64,000 nt of DNA. It comes from Desulfobotulus mexicanus (GTDB lineage Bacteria; Desulfobacterota; Desulfobacteria; Desulfobacterales; ASO4-4). The stretch is taken from contig NZ_VDMB01000002.1 in the NCBI RefSeq assembly GCF_006175995.1, forward strand, positions 205,090 through 269,089, given 5' to 3'. Below the pieces are notes generated by a model that made no database searches, was not told the origin of the DNA, and saw only the letters and a list, made by a program, of their open reading frames with translations. Both the position numbers and the translations under genes were made by a program. This document shows, piece by piece, positions 57,257 to 64,000 of the stretch (position 1 is the first letter of the stretch; every line of letters starts with the position of its first letter).

Positions 57257-57387
57257 AATATAAAGGATGGACAAATTACAGGGAGCTGGTCAAATGTCAA
57301 CAGAGCCTAAGGTTTTAAAAATGTTCTTATTTTAAAGATACTATAAAACAGCTTGCGCAGGCATTCTGTGCATTGGAGGAGCTTATC

Positions 57388-59250
57388 ATGTCCGATTATC
57401 TTAGTTTTGTTGTTAATTGGTTTAAAAATCATGGTAAAGACGCAAAAAAAGAAAAAGATTGGGAAGAAATCAGTATATGGCGGCAAAAATTTTATCTGGT
57501 GGAACGGATTCAGGAAGAGATTAGCAAGAAAAGTGAGAATGAAGGTCAAGTCGCATATCGGATAATATATGGTTATCATCTTAACTCAGGAAAACTGCAG
57601 TGCCGGATCTGGTATTATTCTGGCAGTGAGGCCAACTGGCGGGCTTCTACAGGATTCAGAAAAGATGGATCATGGGCAAAAGGAGCTGAAAGAATTGGAG
57701 ATGATAAAGAAAGAAAATATACTCAAATAGGATATGTCAATGAATGCTTTGTCACCGCAGAAATGCATGACTTGCTGGAAAATTTTTGGGAAAAAGCTCC
57801 TTGCAGCAGGATTTATCGCGGTATTTGTCCATGGGGACAAAAGAATGGAAGATTGATAGAGCCGAAAAATAATGCCGAGGATTATTCAGTTTTTAAGTAT
57901 ATGGCAGAGACAGATTCAACTATTTCGAAAATCAAAATAAAATATAATGAAGAAAGGAAATTTAAACTCGCTAATTTCCCGGAAAATGTAGATAAAGATT
58001 CCATAAAAAGAAGTAAAGAAATTGGTTCTGTTCTGATTCAGAAAGTGTATGGAAAACAGGGTGCTAAAAATGCTGGGGGTATAACCAGGGTAGGAAGAGT
58101 GGAGGTGATAGGGGCTATCTCAAAACATGGGCAGATTTTTAAACATGACACTATCTTAAACGAGTGGATAGTATCCAGTCTAGCTAGCAAGCCGAACGAA
58201 AAAATGAAATACCATCCTGTGCTTAAAATGGATTACAGTATCAAATCCTATTTGTTGATAGGTAATACGGGCCCAAAAAATTCATCTGTTTTGGTTGTGG
58301 AAATAGCTTCTACCCTTAATCCCAGAGAACATACATATAAAGATTTTACAGGCACAATGAGGAAGGTGAATACGCCGGTATGCTGGGTCCGGGATGTCTA
58401 TTATTTCTCAAGTGTGGTGACTTCTTTTGGAACGAGAAAAGAGATCCCTGTCAATCTCTCTTTTTTAGTTCAGAAACCCTGTGATTATCCCTCACAGGCA
58501 AGTAAAGATTATAATGAAATGATAGGAGTTAAGGCTGCAATTAATGATAAAGGGCAAAAAGAATTTCAAGGAGACCTTGGTGGAGGGAAATATGTTATTT
58601 TATCCCTGCTCAATGAGGCAACTTCATCTCTTATTAAGGCATTTAAGGATAAGGCAGCTTATCCCCGGTTTAGGGAAAAATACCATAGGTTAATAACCGA
58701 AATCAAACACATTGTGGCTTTAAAATTGCCTTTACTTGCAGATGGTAATTATCCATATGAATACTATTTGAGGGAACTTATCCTTTATGGTATCAAGGAA
58801 TATCTGGCCATTCAAATGAAGGAGGGTGAAAATGTATATGACGATAAAGGCTTTCATGGTGCTGACGGAATAAAACGGGCAAATGCCTTGTATGCCTCTA
58901 TTGAGCAAGCGGAGTCAGAAACGCAAATAAATCAAATCATGTACAAATGCTTCAAGGAAAACAAGGTCGGAGATTTTTCCGGTGGATGGTTCAGTGGAAT
59001 CAACACCCACCCGACCTCTCTTTTTACCTGTGTATGCAGGTCTCTTTTGGCTATAGCAGAATCACCGGTCGGCCAGGTAAAAAACGAGATGAAGTGGAGT
59101 GAAAAAAGTGCGGAAAAATGCATTAACCGTATGATTGAGTTTATGTATGCAAGGGGGCCAGATTCTGACCATGTGGCTAAAAGTCAGCACATTACAAAGG
59201 AGTCTGAAAATCTTCTAAAGGCCCTGAAGGGTGAAAAGATTAAAGCCTGA
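57388..59250 (+). CDS. large protein of unknown function, cassette gene 1
   Basis: 620 aa, A/T-rich codons, basic, no signal peptide and no clear membrane segment. I do not recognise any domain. Visible features: an aromatic-rich N-terminal part (YRIIYGYHLNSGKLQCRIWYY), a Lys/Glu-rich middle, a probable beta-rich middle (VLVVEIASTLNPREH, PVCWVRDVYYFSSVV), a helical C-terminal half (LLNEATSSLIKAF, YHRLITEIKHIVALKLPLL) and CICRS-like cysteines near SLFTCVCRSLL. GGAGG lies 8 bases before ATG 57388. Cassette gene 2 follows after 39 bases, with its own good ribosome site. Confidence 0.8.
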   Translation: MSDYLSFVVNWFKNHGKDAKKEKDWEEISIWRQKFYLVERIQEEISKKSENEGQVAYRIIYGYHLNSGKLQCRIWYYSGSEANWRASTGFRKDGSWAKGAERIGDDKERKYTQIGYVNECFVTAEMHDLLENFWEKAPCSRIYRGICPWGQKNGRLIEPKNNAEDYSVFKYMAETDSTISKIKIKYNEERKFKLANFPENVDKDSIKRSKEIGSVLIQKVYGKQGAKNAGGITRVGRVEVIGAISKHGQIFKHDTILNEWIVSSLASKPNEKMKYHPVLKMDYSIKSYLLIGNTGPKNSSVLVVEIASTLNPREHTYKDFTGTMRKVNTPVCWVRDVYYFSSVVTSFGTRKEIPVNLSFLVQKPCDYPSQASKDYNEMIGVKAAINDKGQKEFQGDLGGGKYVILSLLNEATSSLIKAFKDKAAYPRFREKYHRLITEIKHIVALKLPLLADGNYPYEYYLRELILYGIKEYLAIQMKEGENVYDDKGFHGADGIKRANALYASIEQAESETQINQIMYKCFKENKVGDFSGGWFSGINTHPTSLFTCVCRSLLAIAESPVGQVKNEMKWSEKSAEKCINRMIEFMYARGPDSDHVAKSQHITKESENLLKALKGEKIKA

Positions 59251-59289
59251 CCTGTTTTCCACCTGAATCCGTATTAAGGAGATTTAATT

Positions 59290-60447
59290 ATGAAACAGTT
59301 TGAAAATGAAGCAGCTTTATATATCTGGCCTTATAAAGGCATTAATCATCCCGGACATGCTGCCATCGCCATCAGGGCTTTGGATAAAAATGATATTAAA
59401 GAGCCTCTGATAAGTGCTTATATAAGCTGGTGGCCAGAAGGCGGAGATGATGACAAAGTTGGTTTGTTTAATATCAGGCCTGCTAAGCCACACTCTGATT
59501 ATTTTTCAGATAAATATGCAGAAATGGGTCCAGATACCAGTGAAGCATTGAGGGCAGGAACTAAGCAAATTGATCCAAAGCGGTTTCAAAAAAAATCCGA
59601 GAACAAACACGGGATCCCTTATTTTGTAGTTACAGCAAATAAAAAATATAATTTACCTGGTTTCGGTACTAAGCGAATAAGTTCTCAGAAGTCTGATGAA
59701 GTAGAGGATAAGTTTGATAATATTGCTTTCAGGCCTAAGCTTGCTATTGGCGAGTACAGCCTTTGGGGTCTTGCCCTTAATAAGATGGCGTTCTGGTGGT
59801 ATAAATTCTGTACAGAAGAAAAGCATGGTTATCGTTTTGTCAGTACAAAGCTGAATTGTTCAGGGGTTGTCATGCAATGTCTGCTTGAAGGCTGTGCTGA
59901 TGCTTATATAGATATTAAATCACCTAAAATGTATATCACACCCAATGATGTAGATAAAGCCTGTATGGAATTGGTTAAAAAGATAGATTGTCTGAATATT
60001 GAGAGCTACAGGTTTATAGTCAATTTAAGGAAAGAAGCAGCAGTTAAACAGACGGATCTTTATACTTATGATCAGTTTTATAAGGCAAGCAATGCAGGAA
60101 AATGGGCAAGAAGAAGGGAGCAGGTTGCAAAGATAGATGAGTACCTTACAGAATATCATCTTAAGGGAGCATGGTCTAAGGATAATTTTAAAGATAAATT
60201 CAAGTGTATGGCTAGAATGATGGATAATGTTATAAGTCACAGATCGAAGAAACCCAAAAGCGTTAATGGCCTTGCAGTTGAATCTTTGGGGGCACAGATA
60301 CTCTCAGTTCTTTCATCTAAAACCTTTCATGATACCCTTGGTGCTCTTTCCGAAGAAATTAGCCCAGATCTTGTGAAACTGTTGAGGAAAATACTTGTTG
60401 CTCATGAACCTCTTAATGGTTTTTTCAAAAAAGAAAAGAAGATTTAA
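59290..60447 (+). CDS. putative permuted papain/NlpC-like cysteine peptidase, cassette gene 2
   Basis: 385 aa, A/T-rich. Residues 1-225 carry a His-before-Cys arrangement: PGHAAIAI with H23, then AYISWWPEGG (residues 43-52), and STKLNCSGVVMQCLLEG with C190, followed by ITPNDVDKAC. This is the layout of circularly permuted NlpC/P60-like folds and of some secreted bacterial effectors. The remaining 160 residues are helical and Lys-rich with no known match. No signal peptide. AAGGAG precedes the ATG. It pairs with the 620-aa protein before it. The peptidase reading is inference from motifs. Confidence 0.65.
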   Translation: MKQFENEAALYIWPYKGINHPGHAAIAIRALDKNDIKEPLISAYISWWPEGGDDDKVGLFNIRPAKPHSDYFSDKYAEMGPDTSEALRAGTKQIDPKRFQKKSENKHGIPYFVVTANKKYNLPGFGTKRISSQKSDEVEDKFDNIAFRPKLAIGEYSLWGLALNKMAFWWYKFCTEEKHGYRFVSTKLNCSGVVMQCLLEGCADAYIDIKSPKMYITPNDVDKACMELVKKIDCLNIESYRFIVNLRKEAAVKQTDLYTYDQFYKASNAGKWARRREQVAKIDEYLTEYHLKGAWSKDNFKDKFKCMARMMDNVISHRSKKPKSVNGLAVESLGAQILSVLSSKTFHDTLGALSEEISPDLVKLLRKILVAHEPLNGFFKKEKKI

Positions 60448-60797
60448 AGATGATTGGGTTTGCACGAAGTCAAAATCCTGGAGCCTATACCGCTATTCTG
60501 GTCTGCTAATTACATTTTTTGCGGCAGACTGGGGGCGGGCTGGACAAAGACTTCGTTTCCGGCCTCTCCCTGCCCTGGTGGATCGCCGGGACAACCATGT
60601 ATAATGCCGGACGGCAATCCAAACCTCATCAACACACAGCTGCGGCTGGCCTTCAACATATTGCACCGCTTCGCCCTGGACCAGGCCTGGTCAGCCGTGG
60701 TCGGGGTTGTTCTCCCCTATCTTCAGTGACGGCATCAATTGGCTTTGGGTTTTGTCTATGATCTTGAATTTATTGATAAAAATCAGGAGAATAGCTC
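60448..60797 (+). other. gene-remnant region at the change to G/C-richer DNA
   Basis: No intact gene. Short open pieces (for example DFVSGLSLPWWIAGTTMYN and INTQLRLAFNILHRFALDQA in different frames) look like remains of a coding sequence broken by frameshifts. Base use changes here from A/T-rich to G/C-rich. A 14-base string CATTTTTTGCGGCA at about 60509 recurs in the transporter remnant at 62.3 kb. Confidence 0.5.
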
Positions 60798-61832
60798 ATG
60801 AAAGACACCTCGTGCTTCATCACATCGCCCGTCCTCCGCAGAATGGCCGTTGTTCTTGCATTCTTGCTCTTTTCAGCGTACCCGGCCTGGGCTCGCCCCT
60901 TAGTTAATTCTGACATCTTCGTGCAGGTTCTTCAGGAAGCCCACGCCCTGTTTGCGGAAGATACCGAGGGGGTCAATGCCGACTATATCCCCGAGCTTGC
61001 CAAGATACCTTCAGAGCTGTTCGGTCTGGCTTTGGTCACGGTGGACGGCCGGGTTTTCGTGGCCGGGGATGCGGACTATGTATTTTCCATCCAGTCCGTT
61101 TCCAAGCCTTTTACTGCGGCATTGGTTCTTCAGGAATACGATGCCCCGGAAATCCTCGTGGAAAGGATCGGGGTCGAGCCGACTGGCCTGCCCTTCAACT
61201 CCGTCCTGGCCGTAGAGCTGCACGCCTCCCGTTCCGTGAACCCCCTTGTCAATGCCGGAGCCATGGCAGCGGTCAGCCTCGTGCCTGCCGAAGACAAGAC
61301 GGAGCGTTTTTTGAAAATCAAGCAATTCTATGAGGCCATGGCTGGCCAGAAACTGAAAGTGATCAAGGAGGTCTACCGTTCCGAAGCTGCCACGAACCAG
61401 AGCAACCGGGCCATTGCCAATCTCCTGAAAAAATACGGCCGGATTTACGCCGATCCGGAAGAGGCCCTGGATGTCTACACCCGGCAATGCGCCATAGGGG
61501 TTTCGGCACGCGTCCTGGCTATGATGGGCGCGACCCTGGCCAATGGCGGGGTCAACCCCATCAGCAAGAAGCAGGTCCTGGAAGCACGGTATGTTCCCAA
61601 GGTTCTGGCCCTCATGCTGACCGCCGGATTCTATGATGAATCCGGGCGATGGGCCTATGAAGTGGGCCTGCCGGCCAAGACCGGGGTCGGCGGCGGGATC
61701 GTGGCCGTGGTTCCAGGTGAAATGGCCGTGGCCGCATTTTCACCCCGCCTGAACCAGGCTGGCAACAGTGTCCGGGCCATGCGGGCCATCGAGTATGTCA
61801 GCCAGCGCCTGGGGCTGGGCTTATTTCAGTGA
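60798..61832 (+). CDS. glsA: glutaminase with N-terminal signal peptide
   Basis: 344 aa. A signal peptide (VVLAFLLFSAYPAWA, about residues 15-32) precedes a complete serine-dependent glutaminase (GlsA/YbaS type, usually about 308 aa and cytoplasmic). Motifs: FSIQSVSKPF with the SxxK Ser and Lys, EPTGLPFNS, NPLVNAGAMAAVSL, EAATNQSNRAIANLL, GLPAKTGVGGGIVAVVPG. It would hydrolyse glutamine to glutamate and ammonia in the periplasm. CAGGAG lies before ATG 60798. Codon use is G/C-richer than in the rest of the window, which suggests transfer. Confidence 0.9.
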   Translation: MKDTSCFITSPVLRRMAVVLAFLLFSAYPAWARPLVNSDIFVQVLQEAHALFAEDTEGVNADYIPELAKIPSELFGLALVTVDGRVFVAGDADYVFSIQSVSKPFTAALVLQEYDAPEILVERIGVEPTGLPFNSVLAVELHASRSVNPLVNAGAMAAVSLVPAEDKTERFLKIKQFYEAMAGQKLKVIKEVYRSEAATNQSNRAIANLLKKYGRIYADPEEALDVYTRQCAIGVSARVLAMMGATLANGGVNPISKKQVLEARYVPKVLALMLTAGFYDESGRWAYEVGLPAKTGVGGGIVAVVPGEMAVAAFSPRLNQAGNSVRAMRAIEYVSQRLGLGLFQ

Positions 61833-61855
61833 GTGCAATAATGAAGGAGGAAGGT

Positions 61856-62038
61856 ATGGGCCGCAGAACATTTTTGAAGTTCGCCGCAGTCGGGGCGCTG
61901 GCCGGAAGTATTCAGGTCATTCCGGGGTACTTATGAGTCCCGGCCGGATCTGGTTCAGGTTCGGACTAGGCCGCCAGTTACATGGTGGCGGACAGCCATT
62001 TTAACTATCTGGACTTTTTGCCGTTTTCTTAAAAGGCC
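61856..62038 (+). pseudogene. broken start of a Tat-exported protein
   Basis: A strong ribosome site (AAGGAGGAAGGT) precedes ATG 61856, and the reading GRRTFLKFAAVGALAGS is a clear twin-arginine signal. It stops after 26 codons. In another frame shortly after, SYMVADSHFNYLDF resembles the start of an amidohydrolase-type domain (DSH). The two pieces would belong to one gene damaged by frameshift or deletion; the hydrolase reading is tentative. Confidence 0.55.
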
Positions 62039-62046
62039 GTTCCAAT

Positions 62047-62547
62047 TTGGGTCAATGTCTCAAAAATGATCCTGCGGAGTATACCTTTGTTGCTATCGCC
62101 CTGGTGGACCGTATAGGACGGCGGCCCTTGCTTCTGGCCGGAGCTTTAGGTCAGGCTGTCATGCTGGCCATCATGGCCATAATTTTTGCTACTGCGGACA
62201 AGGATCCTGGCATGGGCCTTGTTCTTGGCCCAATTGCCGGAACAGGAGCCCTGCTGGCTGCCAACGCCTATATTGCATTTTTTGCGGCAAGCTGGGGGCC
62301 GGTGGTCTGGGTGATGTTGGGCGAGATGTTTCCCAACCAGTGCCGAGGTGCTGCTCTTGCCATATGCGGCCTTGCCGGATGGAGCGCCAACTTCCTAGTG
62401 ACCATGACCTTTCCCATCCTGCTCTCTATGTTTGACCTGGGCATCACTTACATGATTTACGCAGCTTTCGGCCTGGTGGCCTGGTTCTTCGTCCGCAGGT
62501 TCGTGCAGGAAACTAAGGGAAGGACTCTGGAGGAAATGACCTATTGA
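62047..62547 (+). pseudogene. C-terminal fragment of an MFS sugar-porter-type transporter
   Basis: From about 62083 the sequence matches the last third of sugar porters: ALVDRIGRRPLLLAG (loop 8-9 motif), SWGPVVWVMLGEMFPNQCRG, and the end FVQETKGRTLEEM. About 165 residues with four or five membrane segments of a normal 12. No N-terminal half is present in the window. Without it no transport is expected. Confidence 0.8.
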
Positions 62548-62650
62548 AAGGCGCATCATTCAAACCTAAAACAGGAGAAACCATTTATTTAATTCAGAAA
62601 TGGTTTTACAAACGGGACGCATGTCCCTTTTTGAAAAAAAGGAGTTTAAT

Positions 62651-63961
62651 ATGTTCTTTTACTTGTCTCGAATGAAGTCAATTTTGATTTTTGTTTGTTT
62701 AGTCGCAACGCTTATACTGGCTTCTTCCAGCCAGGCGAGCTATCAGCCGAATACAGTCTATTTGCTCGACGAAAAACACGAACCGATCACGCAGCAGCTT
62801 ATCATTATGCTGGAGTATAATCCGGAATTAAAAGGTATGCTTCTTCGCTCAATTGACATGGCTAAAAAGATCAATCCTGATAGAGCTACCAATCCTGCCC
62901 AGAGCCTTGAGGATTACTATGATTTTATTAATTGGGCTGCAAAAGCAATGCCCTGGACAATTTTACCAAGCGCTCATTCCTCGAGCCTGTATGAGCAAAT
63001 TGACCAAAGTCTGAATTATTTTTATTTCATTAATGATCAACCGCTTCCCGAGTTGAAGGGCAAGGGGTATTTTAACAATTCATTGCAATACCATGAACCG
63101 TATCGAAGCTGGCTTATTCTTTTCACCAAACAATGGGGACGCTATCTGGGTGAGGAAGAGTCCTGGAATGAGGAATACTACAAGCTGGCACTGGCCGACG
63201 ACCGATTCGGTCTGGCAAAAGGGTGGTATGAGGATCCCTCGAATTGGAAAAGCTTTAATGATTTTTTCGCAAGGTATCTGAAGTCGCCTGATCAGCGGCC
63301 CATTGCTTTGCCCGGGGATGCAAGTGTAGTCACCGCCCCGGCCGATTCAAGGCATCAGGGGGAGTGGAAGATCGACCATGACTCGAACATTGTTCATCAT
63401 GGGGGAGTGGTGGTCAAATCAAGTCGCCTGAAGTCCATACCGGCTCTTCTTGGTGAGGATAATCCTTACAAGAATGCTTTTGCCAAAGGTACCTTCACGC
63501 ATATTTTTCTTGATGTGAACGATTATCACCGTTATCACTTTCCAGTCAGCGGAGTTATCAGGCATATTGGCATTATAAAGCAGGATAACGCAGCAGGCGG
63601 CATTACATACTGGGATCCGGAGATTGGCAAGTATATTCTTGAGTCAATAAACCCGGGATGGCAGAATATTCAGACCCGTGGGGTCGTGATCATTGACACT
63701 GAGGAATACGGACTTGTAGCAGTTATTCCGGTTGGAATGTCGCAGGTGTCTTCAGTTAATTTTGAAGAGAGCATCAATCCGGGAGATGCTGTCAGAAAAG
63801 GCGACCCGCTTGGCTATTTTCTTTTCGGTGGTTCAAATATCATTTTTTTGTTTCAAAGCAAAGTGGAATTCAAATTGTCCGTTCCCAAAGAAGCATGTGG
63901 TACTGAATATAAACATCTTTTAATGGGCGAAGAATATGGAAAACTATCGCCTGTAAAATAA
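62651..63961 (+). CDS. phosphatidylserine decarboxylase-like protein with signal peptide
   Basis: 436 aa. The start ATG 62651 has AAGGAG 6 bases upstream. Residues 8-30 form a signal peptide (MKSILIFVCLVATLILA, then SSQAS). A domain of about 150 unknown residues is followed by a Psd-type domain: FNDFFARYLK, HIFLDVNDYHRYHFPVSG, and near the end FGGSNIIFLF, where the Ser after GG would become the pyruvoyl group by self-cleavage. The export signal differs from housekeeping Psd and suggests action on lipids or another amino-acid substrate outside the cytoplasm. It is A/T-richer than the neighbouring glutaminase. Confidence 0.85.
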   Translation: MFFYLSRMKSILIFVCLVATLILASSSQASYQPNTVYLLDEKHEPITQQLIIMLEYNPELKGMLLRSIDMAKKINPDRATNPAQSLEDYYDFINWAAKAMPWTILPSAHSSSLYEQIDQSLNYFYFINDQPLPELKGKGYFNNSLQYHEPYRSWLILFTKQWGRYLGEEESWNEEYYKLALADDRFGLAKGWYEDPSNWKSFNDFFARYLKSPDQRPIALPGDASVVTAPADSRHQGEWKIDHDSNIVHHGGVVVKSSRLKSIPALLGEDNPYKNAFAKGTFTHIFLDVNDYHRYHFPVSGVIRHIGIIKQDNAAGGITYWDPEIGKYILESINPGWQNIQTRGVVIIDTEEYGLVAVIPVGMSQVSSVNFEESINPGDAVRKGDPLGYFLFGGSNIIFLFQSKVEFKLSVPKEACGTEYKHLLMGEEYGKLSPVK

Positions 63962-63977
63962 TTGCTGTTTACTTAAT

Positions 63978-64000
63978 AGCAGCTCACGCCCTGCTACGGC
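63978..64000. repeat. start of a repeated sequence at the window edge
   Basis: AGCAGCTCACGCCCTG (63978-63993) is identical to 45954-45969, just outside foldback copy 5. The sequence then begins what looks like the same small hairpin. The remainder lies beyond the window. Confidence 0.5.

Noticed and set aside
60509-62300. Duplicated transporter fragment suggested by CATTTTTTGCGGCA at about 60.5 and 62.3 kb
   Set aside because: The match is only 14 identical bases plus a few similar ones, in different frames; too short to claim a duplication.

Overview
The window looks like chromosome of a Gram-negative anaerobe of the Desulfobacterota, most likely a sulfate reducer of the Desulfobacterales type. 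This is an inference from gene content: a DUF39 homocysteine-biosynthesis protein, a dicluster ferredoxin, EtfAB with an acyl-CoA dehydrogenase module, RicT, lipopolysaccharide genes, and several proteins that I place in this group only from general familiarity. No rRNA, tRNA or CRISPR was seen.

Layout. 0-1.6 kb (minus): lptC-kdsC-kdsA, joined by ATGA overlaps. 1.8-7.4 kb (plus): M23 peptidase, DUF39 protein, lepB, pyrB, pyrC. 7.8-9.2 kb: sigma-54 response regulator. 14.2-9.2 kb (minus): histidine phosphatase, acyl-CoA dehydrogenase, TetR, APH-type kinase and SDR, behind a clear promoter and operator; the set resembles the 4-hydroxyacyl-CoA (levulinate/ACAD11) pathway. 14.4-16.6 kb: a YcgR-like N-domain protein and etfBA. 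16.8-22.3 kb (minus): CheZ, a diguanylate cyclase and a 1246-aa GlmS-like SIS protein. 22.7-33.3 kb (minus): kdnB, kdnA, a penicillin-binding protein, metG, ricT, holB, an HU/IHF gene and lptD. With kdsA/kdsC this suggests an outer membrane carrying 8-amino-Kdo.

33.4-45.5 kb: tmk, a small protein, class II photolyase, a CysK-CysS fusion whose KMSKS loop is lost, an unknown protein, ferredoxin, M29 aminopeptidase, alpha/beta hydrolase, an exported SUMF1-type protein, dapF and an exported substrate-binding protein. 46.1-51.2 kb (minus): alr, a sensor-MFS fusion and a GCS2-type ligase, coupled stop to start. 51.6-55.6 kb: a DUF748 protein and a PP2C phosphatase.

55.7-64 kb is accessory DNA: an IS630-type element using a -1 frameshift, a small TIR element, an A/T-rich two-gene cassette of unknown function with a likely permuted papain-like peptidase, a G/C-richer block with an exported glutaminase and broken genes, and an exported phosphatidylserine-decarboxylase-like protein.

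A family of foldback repeats (about 150-400 bp) with TTCAGCACA ends occurs in at least six intergenic places plus a decayed copy. Longer copies carry inner hairpins that show compensatory base changes, so the structure appears to be under selection.
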